This document shows, piece by piece, positions 32,999 through 43,582 of a stretch of 64,000 nucleotides of DNA. Position 1 is the stretch's first letter; every line of letters starts with the position of its first letter. Below the pieces are notes generated by a model. That model was given only the letters and a program-made list of their open reading frames with translations, ran no database searches and was not told the origin of the DNA. The position numbers and the translations under genes are program-made. This DNA comes from Fusarium oxysporum f. sp. lycopersici 4287 (taxonomy: Eukaryota > Ascomycota > Sordariomycetes > Hypocreales > Nectriaceae): assembly GCF_000149955.1 (NCBI RefSeq), contig NC_030997.1, positions 496,001-560,000 of the forward strand. The letters are read 5' to 3'.

Positions 32999-34617
32999 TC
33001 ATTTTGACAATAGCACTTCCTCTGGTCTCACTATAGAACTCATAACTGTCTCGTCCGCATCAGTTTGGATCGTCTCTATCGTCCGCTCAATGAATATGTT
33101 CTCAGCGCTAGACCCATCGGACTCGTTTCCTCGTTTCGCTCTCAGTATAGTGTCTCGGACGAATTGACGGGCTCCAGGCATGCATGCCACCATCATGCCT
33201 ACGCAAATCTCGATGTTTGACCAGATTATTATTCCGACGGAGTCGGCTGCGTGGACAGTCAGCAGAAGTTAGCATAGAGACTCGAGTGTTTTGTACCGGT
33301 TATGTTCCGTGAAGTTGAAAATACTATAAGGCTTGGGATCCGAACGGAACTGACGATTGTAAGGCTACATTATAACGATGAGCATGAATAACATTGTACA
33401 GACACTTTAGACAACTTACAAGAGGCCCACTCCGAACATGGCAATGACCCCAATCTTTTTCTTCAGCTTGATCCCGATTTTCAGCAGTTGCGTCATTGGA
33501 AGAATCATCATCCAAATATCCAAAGCAACGTTCCATGCACCATGTGTTATGCCTATGAGATTTCCACTCAAGATAACACCTTGCGGATTCTTGTTCTTCC
33601 ACCCATTCCAAAACAGATCGAGTGGCCTTCGTTGAGCGAGGATGAGTGCTAGATATAGGGGACACATGACGAGAATAAAGATCGTAGTCCATCGAACAAT
33701 GGTGCGGAATTTCTGATCAGGGAATATGCGAAGGAAGAAGGCTAGGATCGATAGTTTCACGAGGGCGAGAGCTGTAGCGTACGATAGTTCGGAAGCGAAA
33801 ATCAGCTAGATTTGTTAGACTTGTAATTACACCATGGTGTCATGATCTCCTACGATGAGAAAGGTGCGAATATCATCTTCTTCCACGAACCAAATATCGA
33901 GTCCGAGACCCTTCGAAGTGACTAACGTCGCACAACTTGCGTCAGCATTATATCAGGATGTGATGAGAAAGATAACACCCACGGACTTGGCAGAAAATAT
34001 TAAATGCGATAATAAATGGCTATTTAATCGTCAGGGGCACGGCCACAAAAATTTGATTGCATCACATACCAGAGTTGCTATAATCAGACTATCATCATGC
34101 CCATATGGCACGAATCCAATTATCTTTGAGATGGCTCTCATGGTAAAGAAGACCATAGCCAAAATGCCTATTGTCAAACAGCTGATTCGAATTTCTTGAC
34201 GACGGTCGGTGATCGGCCAGTCGCATGCGCGGGACGTTCTGTTCTTGAAGTCTAGCTATTGCGTTAGCCATTGATATTGAGGCCACCAAACGCAATTTGA
34301 CGAAGCCTACCCAAGATCTCGATGAAATTACAGTCGTGTTTGACGCATACTTCTACACTATGATAAAGTGACTTATATTGGCATAGGTCGTCCGTTTGGC
34401 TGCCTTGAAAAGCTTCTGTGTCGTTCGTCTTCGTGAAACATGTCCTCTACACTCGTCAGCTTCAGATTGATTCAATCAAGTCAATGATACTGACCGCACA
34501 CTCGGATGTTCCGGCTAAAGGATCGACGGCGCGTCTGTCAAGCTCATGAGTTTGGGCTAAACCTCCAGCAGGTATCAAGCATAATGCAAACGCGTATAAT
34601 ACTCGACGTACGAGCAT
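32999..34617 (-). CDS. PTH11-like receptor with CFEM domain
   Basis: Seven exons proposed: 34617-34495, 34446-34311, 34251-34070, 33910-33854, 33805-33420, 33364-33297 and 33246-32999, about 399 aa. A signal peptide (MLVRRVLYAFALCLIPAGGLAQ) is followed by a short CFEM-type cysteine region (SECARTCF... VCVKHDCNF), then TSRACDW and the rhodopsin-like membrane domain (GLGLDIW, LVKLSILAFFLRIFP, HGAWNVALDIWMMILPM, VACMPGARQF). Such proteins are fungal surface GPCR-like receptors; the founding PTH11 senses host surfaces. The intron at 33911-34069 is unusually long (159 nt) and the protein seems short of part of a membrane helix there. An alternative splice (donor near 34065, acceptor near 33921) adds VFTSK. 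Either this exon has decayed or the model needs RNA support. Confidence 0.75.
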
Positions 34618-36223
34618 CGTAGCATTTGGCAACGAAACGTTGTCCAAACAAAACAAAACACAAATTCGTTCCTTGGAGCGCGATCATCATTCTTATGCAA
34701 GGGGGAGATTACATATCTGCCCTTGTGGCGCAGATATCCCGAAACCTAACGCCCTTTTTTGCATCGAATTGGCTCTTTTAGGGATTGTACACGGCAAGTT
34801 CCAGGTATCGTGGCGCGTGTGTAACAAATATGGCTTCGATCTGTGAGACAATCATGGTTGTTTGAGCACGCAAATATCGATCTGTAGCACAGTGCGATTT
34901 GTTTTCAGGGATGTTAGCTTGATCGGGGCCGTCGTGGCTGCCGGATCTGGACCCAGATGGTTTGTATAGCATTCCAGATGCGCGGGGTCAACGATGGAAG
35001 TCTATCGCCGCATACAGGGCTGTAAAGTCACGGACTGATAAAGAAAATCACCTGTAACATAGATTCAATAATGTTGAATTGTAACCGGATGATTATTCAG
35101 TAATTATCCATCTACAGGCAAGTAAGGGACCAGATATCTGCACGCATATACGACATCAGATCGTTATGGATGCGGCCATGACACTTGACACGCTACCAGT
35201 GAAATAGAATCCGTGTCACATAACTACCTTGAATACGTCAATCAAGCAGCCACATAAACCAGGAGCGGAAACATTCTGCTCTTGAAACCCCCTTGCCCTT
35301 TCAGCCACCTCTGCCGTTCTGCAAGGTACAAGTAACAAGGCTTATCGCTGGATCCTCAAAGGCGAATTATCTTGTTTATTGGGCGCCACGCTATCTGAAT
35401 GATACGATCTTATACTTCTGGCCAGCTTCGATCAACCTCACAGGGCTTAAAGAATTCACTTACGGTAATTTTCTGCAGTTGCCGCGGGCGTTTTCAATGC
35501 TCTAAAAATAAACATGCCGAATGATCTGCGATCAGGTATACCGACGGTTGAACGAGGCTACGATCGACGTGTAAGAGGACGCCCTTTCTCTACCAATCAA
35601 AATATGCTGTCGGTTCTCTGTCTGACCGTGAAAGGAATCTCGTTTATGCGGATAAGCAACAAACGAATCGGGTTAACTGTCATCCCGCGTCACTTCAAGC
35701 TGTCCATATCTGCCTTTGCCAAGTTTCATAGCCAGAGTTGATATGAGTTTACGGATAAAATATGGGTTAAATAACCTGTCGTTCTAAACAAATTCCTTTT
35801 TTTGAGACAGAGTCTACTACTACTCAACTATCTAACAGCAGATTTCGAGTCTTCGGCGATTTGAAGCCCGCGGCCTGATGACTCACCCGTAGGGCGCGCC
35901 TCAGCTTAATTGGGACTGCGTATACGATAGCTGCTTAAAGTGTCCACTGGGCTTGCATACACATCACTTTACTGACCAGTACCACAAATAAGTGTAACGT
36001 TGCTGCACAGACTTCATGTACAGATGATGAGCAATGGGATGGTCGCTTCGAGTGACCTCAGGTAACGTAACAACGTTCTTATGGCCATTACTACGGGAAG
36101 TCTTCCAATGCAAGGCAATCCGTGCTATATAATTATAACTTCTGTAACCCATTATTGTACGTCCAGGTCAGGAAAGTCGGCTTACCAACCCCTACTAAAT
36201 AAAATCCACCGAGACCATCAATT
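34618..36223. other. Gene-free intergenic region, 1.6 kb
   Basis: Only short frames without recognisable domains (for example 35293-35505). I see no terminal repeats, tRNA or transposon coding remnant. The last few hundred bases are the promoter of the nitrilase-like gene. Confidence 0.5.
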
Positions 36224-37174
36224 ATGTCCCAACTTAAGATCGCTTCGGTTCAGTTCGAGAACTGGTCCGGAAGCAAGGATAAAAACCTAGCCATCATCCA
36301 CCGAGTGGCAAGCGATGCGGCAAATCGCGGATGCAATGTCGTTGCATTTCATGAATGCTCGGTTACCGGCTATACCTTCGCTAGCCGCCTCTCCAAAGAA
36401 GAGCTCCTTGATCTTGCGGAGGAGGTCCCAACCGGCCCAAGCACTCGTTCGTTAGTTAAGATAGCCCGTGAGCTAGCCATTACTATTCTGGCTGGGCTGT
36501 TTGAGAAAGATGAGAATGGCCATATTTACAATACCTACATCTGCGTCGACAGCAACCGAGGTTTCGTTGCCAAGTTTCGCAAACTGCACCCTTTCATCAG
36601 TCCACATCTAAGTCCAGGCAACGAATACGTGGTATTCGACCTTCTCGGTTGGAAGTGCGGTATTCTGATATGCTACGATAACAACGTTGTCGAAAACGTT
36701 CGGGCAACAGCTCTTCTCGGTGCAGAGATCATATTCATGCCGCATGTAACAATGTGCACTCCGTCAACTCGCCCAGGCGCTGGCTTTGTTGATCCATCGC
36801 TTTGGACTAATCGAGATCAAGATCCAACTTCTCTGCGGGCCGAGTTCAGCGGTCTGAAAGGCAGGCAATGGCTGATGAAATGGCTACCAGCAAGAGCCTA
36901 CGACAATGCAGTCTACGTCGTCTTCTCAAATCCTATTGGTATGGATGATGATCAGTTGAAAAATGGTTGTTCCATGATCCTTGACCCCTTTGGAGATATC
37001 CTAAGCGAGTGCTCTATGCTTGGAGAGGATATGGCTGTTGCGACTTGCAGCAAAGACAAGCTTCAATTGGCAGGAGGATTCCGATACAGACAAGCCAGAA
37101 GGCCTGAGTTGTATCGAGACATCCTAGGTTCAGATCACAATTCCTCTCTGAATGTTTCCTGGTTAGACAAGTAG
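36224..37174 (+). CDS. Carbon-nitrogen hydrolase (nitrilase superfamily)
   Basis: Single exon, 316 aa. The Glu-Lys-Cys triad is visible: E44 in AFHECSVTGY, K120 in KFRKLHPF and C150 in LICYDNN. Upstream motif IASVQFENW and RAYDNAVYVVFSNP near the end are typical. Members cleave nitriles, amides, carbamoyl groups or ureido compounds; the cysteine context (CYDNN) favours an amidase or N-carbamoyl hydrolase branch over true nitrilases, but this is a weak call. No signal peptide. It is intronless, without linked pathway genes, and is followed 70 bp later by tRNA-Arg. Confidence 0.9.
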   Translation: MSQLKIASVQFENWSGSKDKNLAIIHRVASDAANRGCNVVAFHECSVTGYTFASRLSKEELLDLAEEVPTGPSTRSLVKIARELAITILAGLFEKDENGHIYNTYICVDSNRGFVAKFRKLHPFISPHLSPGNEYVVFDLLGWKCGILICYDNNVVENVRATALLGAEIIFMPHVTMCTPSTRPGAGFVDPSLWTNRDQDPTSLRAEFSGLKGRQWLMKWLPARAYDNAVYVVFSNPIGMDDDQLKNGCSMILDPFGDILSECSMLGEDMAVATCSKDKLQLAGGFRYRQARRPELYRDILGSDHNSSLNVSWLDK

Positions 37175-37244
37175 GACTTCCTGGACGTCAAGGCTGGCAA
37201 TGATGAGCCTCAGCTGAGGGTGGCTTCATTCATCAAACAGCAAC

Positions 37245-37316
37245 GGTCGCGTGGCCCAATGGCAAGGCGTCTGACTACGAATCAGAAGATTCTGGGTTCG
37301 ATCCCCAGCGTGATCA
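37245..37316 (+). tRNA. tRNA-Arg (ACG)
   Basis: Full cloverleaf of 72 nt. Acceptor stem GGTCGCG/CGTGATC with two G-U pairs; anticodon stem TCTGA/TCAGA with loop CTACGAA, giving anticodon ACG; T arm CTGGG-TTCGATC-CCCAG; discriminator A. No intron. A T-rich run (TTTTTT, about 37318-37323) follows as the Pol III terminator. Confidence 0.93.
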
Positions 37317-37796
37317 ACTTTTTTGCCTGTCGGGCTGATCGCTACCATTCCATCTATGAAACTTAATCTTCATGCCATTCGCTCGGTCCCGATGCGATTT
37401 ATCTGCCTTATGCAGAAGGAATGTGAGAGTTGCGGGTGGCGGCAGTTAGTGGGACGAGGTTCCTGGATTAGCGGGCTCTTGATGAACCCAGTGGTTTGGT
37501 TATGGCGCTGCCCTGTCGGCAAGCCCTGTACCATGTTTTCTTTTAACTTTGTCGGCGTTGGCGACGAAGTTGAGAATCTAGAGTGGTCTATATAATTCAA
37601 TCTGTTGTATGCAATAATTCCAACGATGATCGAAGCTGCAAGTGGGTTATGTGACCTCTCGATGCATGGCATTATTCCATGACGGCTAAGTTATTCGGCG
37701 AGATTCATAATGAAGATAAGAATAAGAAATGGGTCAACAAATTCTATTCAATTTCATCAGAATAATTTAATTCTTAGCCATTGTCCTATGCGTGGA
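37317..37796. other. Intergenic region downstream of tRNA-Arg
   Basis: About 480 bp. Apart from the Pol III terminator T-run at its start, no feature recognised; the frames here lack domains. Confidence 0.5.
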
Positions 37797-39236
37797 TTAC
37801 AACGTGAGACAATGCATCAGCATCATGTACATCAAGTTTGCCAGCAGACTACCCGCCGCTCCATTGTCTTCAATATCTCCAGCCTCTGCCGCGGTAGATA
37901 AAGGTGCCGCCAAACTTGTAACCGACCCAGTCGCTGTGCTAATAGGGGTTACAGTAACTGTCGGTAGCTCTTTCGGGATTGCAGTACCCGCAGACTCTGC
38001 AGGCTGATCGTACTTCAAATACCTTCCAGGGACGCCAGTGGCGGCAAAAGCGCCAGGCACATCTCGTATAATCTCAAGTATGTCGTCTTCGGCCTCTTCA
38101 GAATTATATTGAGCGAGGGAAATTTCCATATTCGCCCAGCCGTAAATAACATAGGCACCTCGGAGGAAATCGTCACCAAGCATAATGTTGGTGGTGTCGT
38201 CATAATAGACGACTTGACAATATGCAACACCGTCAACACCGGCTTTTACGTTGGTGGAACCGAAAAGGTTTGCGAATGGCACTTTGATAGTCAAGTCGCC
38301 AAACGTGAAATCCAGGGTTTCCTTGGAGCTTGTTTCGCAACGCGCTACAGCATCCAACTTCTCCTCGATGGAGATCTTCATGGTCTTGATCAGATGCAAG
38401 ATCATGTTGAGGTCAATCTACTCTGCACTGTGCCAGAATCGAGGAGTACTGGCCGCGGTTCAAAGTCAAGATCTGAAGTCTTTCCATCAGAAGTTGTCCC
38501 GAAGCCTGTCATGACCACCAGGGCTGTCTCGCAGGCCAATTTGGTTGTCGAACGCAACGGGATAGCTGACCAGGGGGCCTATGTACTTGGCTTTGTTGAC
38601 GCCACCAAACAGGAACTCCCCATGCGTCTCGTTGTCGAGCCACAAGCTGAATGCCGGAGTGTTGATCTCTTCTGCCTCAGCCAGAGCGTAAAGCAGATTG
38701 GGATACTTTATCTCAGCGTGTTCTCGGGTGTAGAGACCAACGCCGAAGGTGCTAGTTATGCCATTGGTTGTAGCGTTGCATTCAGATACACCGACAAACT
38801 GGAGAGATTCCAGCGTGGAAGACCCAAGCATGAACGTGTCGTTGGCATATGTACCCTCCCAGACACCTATTCTTCATCCCACTCAAAGGTTTTTGACTTT
38901 TCTGGGTTGAAGACATCACCATTGCAGTCTTTTTTTCTCACAAGTCTCAATCTGATTAGTGAGGACGATCGAGTCGGAGCTCCCAGTGTCGATTTCAGCT
39001 GAGAGTCTTTGGGGAGGGTTTCCAATGGTAAAGTTAGCCCAGTAGAGGACGCCTTGCTGGTCCACCTTCATCTCGACAATTTCATCGTTGCCTCTCTTCT
39101 CGTGGCCGGGGAAGACATCTTTCGTTCGCTTCTCAAAGTTGACCGAGACGATCGATGGATTGTGGCGTTTATGGAGTTGAAGAGCGTTGGCGCAACTCAG
39201 AAGAGTGCTGGACAGAACAAGTGAGGACCCCTTCAT
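37797..39236 (-). pseudogene. GPI-type aspartic protease (yapsin-like), frameshifted
   Basis: It starts at 39236 with a signal peptide (MKGSSLVLSSTLLSCANA) and a propeptide. All parts of a pepsin-family protease are present: first active site IDTGSSD, the Tyr75-flap region (GTYANDTF), WLDNET/GGVNKAKYIG, second active site VLLDSGT, LGDDFLRGAYVIY, and a Ser/Thr-rich tail ending in a hydrophobic segment typical of a GPI signal. They are not in one frame. Shifts are needed in the A7 run at about 38928-38934, near 38872, near 38540 (CCAAATTGG) and near 38425. An intron of about 75 nt could bridge the first two but would delete family sequence, and no intron explains the last two. Either a decayed gene or an error-rich assembly. 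Confidence 0.75.
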
Positions 39237-40774
39237 TGCGAGTGAAGTGATGGTCAGAAAGGTGAGAGATAGTACAGCAAGGAGAAGAAACAGTACTAAA
39301 ATGATAGACTCTTGGCCATGTTGCAAAGTTCTTCAGATATATATGTTGCTTACTTGCCAGTGTTGGTGATCTTCCTCATCTCCACGCCGCTGGCCATTTT
39401 ATCTCGGGGCCGAGATTTTGGGACTTTCGAAATGCACGTTAGATTACAGTGGAAACGGAGTAGTTTCAACTCTTCCCCATTAATCCGCGATCGTTCTCCA
39501 ACCAGTCATAGCATACGAAACATCTGGACGTGCTGGCTAGTGCCCCGGGCCGATCCTTGTGTTTTTAGTCCCCAGTTCGAAAGAACAATTGGAAAGACAT
39601 CTTCTCGGTCCCGAAGTTGAAATTTCAGCCTTACAGAACAGGGATCATAGATGCAGCTTCGGGAGTGGCGATGGTTGGCGTTGGACCCCTGATCCGTTCT
39701 TCTGCATCATCCCGAGGTTCGAAGAATTCGTTATTTACCCGGTTTTGATAGGGCTCACTCAACTGAACTAACCGTGATTTCTCTGAATGACCTTTTGTGC
39801 TGGAGCTGACGATCAGCAATTGTGACCCATAACGCTAGTAGCAATCCTTGGTGGTTCTTATGACCATACCCTGGAGCTTGACATTTGAAGTCAGCGATTT
39901 GGCCCAACGAACTGACTACAGAGTAGTACCTAGGATCTTACATGACTATAATAATTAGTAATAAATACGGCATAATATGTTGTACAGCATAATTAAGTAC
40001 TGACTTGTCTGAAGGTTTCGAGTCCAGATTGTTTCATGATTGACCAAGCTAGTGACGGAACAATCACTCACACAGGGTCATGATTCATGACGTCCAACCT
40101 TGGGGAGCCTGATATAAAACAAATAAGAAAATAGATATCTGCGTGTATGAAAGGACAAACTATATATCTAGGAGCAATACGCGCTACTCAGATAGCCTAG
40201 TAGCCCTAAACGAGGCCCGGCGTGCCAATATGGAGTGGAACAAATTTGTTGACGAACATCTAAACATCCGGTGTGGTGTATCGGTTATCATTCCGCGTTT
40301 TCATTACGAAATATCTACCGCGGCGAGGAGGGTTCGACTCCCTCCATCGGAGTTTACTTTTGCATTTTCTGTTCTTTTTGTTGTTCTTCGTGACATTATA
40401 TCATGCATTTTGGTGCCGTTCCATTCAGGAAGGGTGTGGTGGCGGCCAAACCCACCAATCGATAGTCGGATCAGCTAACACTAATTGCCGCCGAACCGAT
40501 GATGTAGTTCATGGTACTGGTCAACCCGCCAGCTACTTGCTTAGATCTGGTAGGAGAATAACAATGTCAATTTTATACTGAAGTTACGTAGAGTCAGAAT
40601 TTGAGACAATAAATTAATAAGAAGCCTGCACAATAGAGAACAAGGGGAGGAAGCAGACTAATTGCTTATTGCGATGAGCACGCCATCGAGGGAAAATGAG
40701 CTGTGCCAATTGACTGCAACTGCAAAAGACACCAGACGCTGTTTATCCTTTACAGCTTATACTAAATGCAAAAA
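39237..40774. other. Gene-poor intergenic region, 1.5 kb
   Basis: AT-rich with no supported gene. Short frames lack domains. No terminal repeat or transposase remnant seen. It separates the broken protease from tRNA-Ala. Confidence 0.5.
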
Positions 40775-40860
40775 TGGAGGCTGAGGGATTTGAACCCCCG
40801 GCCTTTCGCAGGCATTCGAAACAATGCAAAGCGAACGTGATACCCCTACACCAAGCCCCC
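40775..40860 (-). tRNA. tRNA-Ala (TGC) with 14-nt intron
   Basis: Minus-strand cloverleaf. The acceptor stem GGGGGCT/AGCCTCC contains the G3-U70 wobble pair that is the alanine identity element. Anticodon stem TTCGC/GCGAA, loop TTTGCAT, anticodon TGC. A 14-nt intron (40811-40824) sits one base 3' of the anticodon, the canonical place. T arm loop is TTCAAAT and the discriminator is A. Confidence 0.93.
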
Positions 40861-41845
40861 GGTTGGATGCTGAGTCAGACGCTAATTGAGTCCTATAGAG
40901 ATCCAGCTCGTTCAGATGCGAACAAGGGGAACAGTGAGGCTAATGGCAATTCTTCCGTGGAAGTGATATCCTTTCACTAAATTCTGAAGATGATGATAAC
41001 CACTCTGAAAAGCTCACAAAAACTTCCTCACTTTTACACGCGGTACATATTGAGTTAGTCAGTGGTGTCCATCCATGGAGCAAAGCCTCGTATCACAATC
41101 GACAGTCGAGGTTTATAGCGACCAACGCTCTGCGTTCAGGTTACTAGAGTTAGTAATAGAATGGTGCCGCCGATGTCACGATGTGTAATTTGTAATTTCC
41201 TTGAAGTGTGGAACAGCGGAATGCTAGTCTGTACCTGCTACCAGGGCCCAGGATAGCTGATTTATAAGAAAGCTCCATAAATAACGAGGTTCTGAATCCT
41301 CCGGCATTTCAACGCAACCCCGAAGCCTTGGGTTTGTAAGAAATCATTATTCATAGATCCCTAGACAAAGAAAACAGCCTGGACCTCGGAGCAGTTCTGT
41401 TGCCGACTGTGACGTAGTTAGGACGTAAACGACAATGAAAGGAATTTTCCCTTCAATGTTGTCTCTGATCTCGACTTCACTGAGAATCACATTGAGTTAG
41501 CACCGGAATGGCAAATGCAATGTGACCTACCAGCCCGTAGGAAAGGGTTTTTGAAACGGTGGCTGACGTGATATTGTTATTTTGAGGCCGAATCGATGTC
41601 TTTGTTAGTTGTGCCAAGCGAAGGATGCAGGAAGCGAATCAGAATGCTTCATTATTGGCAAACACTGAATCGAGATATCCACATGGCAGTGACAACCCCT
41701 CATCCAGGAATGCGGCTGTGGCTTCATTCTTTGTTCTCGGCATTGATGGCATACAAGTCCGAGCCTGTGGTCCCTCCATTATGAATCCTTTAAAGGCAGT
41801 TCTTCTGTTCTTTATCCTTTGCTAGACTGGCTATCAGCGTCAAAT
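40861..41845. other. Intergenic region, promoter of the metal-dependent amidohydrolase
   Basis: 985 bp. No supported gene; a 62-66 codon pair of overlapping frames at 41596-41825 has no recognisable feature. Confidence 0.5.
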
Positions 41846-43512
41846 ATGTCTTCATACCAGTCTATTCTGCTGCAAAACGCTACTCTACTTGTTCCAAAGG
41901 GTTCTGGAGATGACCATGTCATTCCAATCAAGAACCATTCGTTGCTGATCGAAGGCAACAAAATTGCTCGCATCGCGGCTCACATTGACCCTCCATACGA
42001 GGCAACTGAGGTCATCGATTGCTCGGCAAAGATTATCTCACCGGGCTTTGTCGATACTCACCATCATGTTTGGCAGACTCAACTCAAGGGGAGACATGCG
42101 AATCATTCGCTGCTGGAGTACATGGTACCAGGTCGGTAACATCTGACCATCTCAGCACGAGCTGCTAACACTCCATGCACCAGGAAACATGGCCTCGCAC
42201 AGCTACAAACCTGAAGACGTGTTCTGGGGTCAGCTAGGTGGATGTATAGAAGCCCTCGAAGCAGGGACGACTACAATCGTAGATCACGCGCATATCTCGT
42301 ACTCTGCAGAGCACAGTGAGTACCCCATGATTCATATGCAAGCAATAGACCTGTGGCTAATGGTGACCTGAAGACAATGCGGCTCTTTCAGCGACTATCT
42401 CATCTGGTATCAGGTCTATCTACTGCTACTGCCCTACTGGTAGGGTTAAGACCTGGAAGCCTTTCGCAATGAAAGACGACATCCTCCCAGCTTGGCTATT
42501 CGAGCAGTTGACCTCACTATGTAAAGCTGGTCCGTTTGCCAACGGTCGGGTGACGATGGGCTTCGCGTTCGACTCCTTCTACCTTCCAAAGAATGTAGTT
42601 GTCAACATTTTCAACCAAGTTCGTAGCTTGGATATCAAGACCATCACTTCTCACTACGTCCCAAGTCTTCTTCGTAAGTTCGCATGTATCTCTTGGTATG
42701 TCTTGTTGCTGATAAATTGAACTACAGCGGGGTCGACGGTAGACTTACTCGAGGATTATGGGCTTCTAGAGAAGGACATTCTTCTTTCTCACGCAACTCC
42801 ATTGAATGATTCGGATGCAAAGAAACTTCAGAAAGTCGGAGCTGCAATCTCTTCAACTCCAGATACTGAGCTGCAGATGGGTCATGGCTGGCCGGTGTGC
42901 TTTCAGGAAAACGCCAGGTCAATTAGCTCCCTCGGCATCGACTGTCACAGCAACAACACAGGTAGCATCGTCGCTCAGATGAAGGTTGGCCTCCAAGCTG
43001 AGCGTGCTCGCCGCAATGATCGGATTCTCGAAGCAGGAAAGATCCCTGCCAGAGCTCAGGTCTCTGCCCAAGATGCATTCCAGCTTGGGACAATTGGCGG
43101 CGCAAGGGCGATCAAGATGGGTGATCAAATTGGATCTTTGGAGGAGGGAAAAATTGCTGATCTTGTAATTTGGGATACGTTGAGCCCTGCGATGATTTGT
43201 GCCGCTGAGGAAAATCCGATCGGTGCTATCATTCTGCACTCGGCTCCTTCTGACATCGATGCTGTTATTGTTGACGGCCAATTCAGAAAGCGAGACGGAC
43301 GGCTAAGAGCTACTAAACTGGATTTGAAGCTGATGCCTGATATGAAACACGAGAAGACTGAGGTGCAGTGGCGCGATGTTGCAACTGAGCTTTTGAGGAG
43401 CCGCCAGGGCATTTTGGAAACTGAGAAGGCTAGTGGAGCTGATGATCGAGAGGCAGGCTTGGAGAACACAGTAGGACTCTTGAGAATTGACAAGGACAAG
43501 CTAATTTATTAG
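41846..43512 (+). CDS. Metal-dependent amidohydrolase, chlorohydrolase/deaminase type
   Basis: Four exons, 41846-42131, 42184-42315, 42374-42673 and 42728-43512, giving 500 aa. Metal ligands: HxH in VDTHHHVWQ, a histidine in DHAHISY, the conserved LSHATPLND histidine and the aspartate in LGIDCHSNN. The C-terminal beta-sandwich returns as GSLEEGKIADLVIWD. Family members (SsnA, AtzB/TrzA, guanine deaminase-like) hydrolyse C-N or C-Cl bonds on N-heterocycles and guanidines. No targeting signal. It stands tail-to-tail with an MFS transporter that is divergent from an amidase, so a nitrogen-heterocycle or amide catabolic set is inferred. The start at 41846 (MSSYQSILLQNATLLVP) fits the family. Confidence 0.9.
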
Positions 43513-43582
43513 TACGTGGTAGTTAAATATTGCTAGCTAGCGATAGAAGAGAATAGCTTCGGCTATCCCAGTGATACTGATC

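Noticed and set aside
40774..40980. 68-codon plus-strand frame
   Set aside because: It runs through tRNA-Ala on the opposite strand and is accidental.
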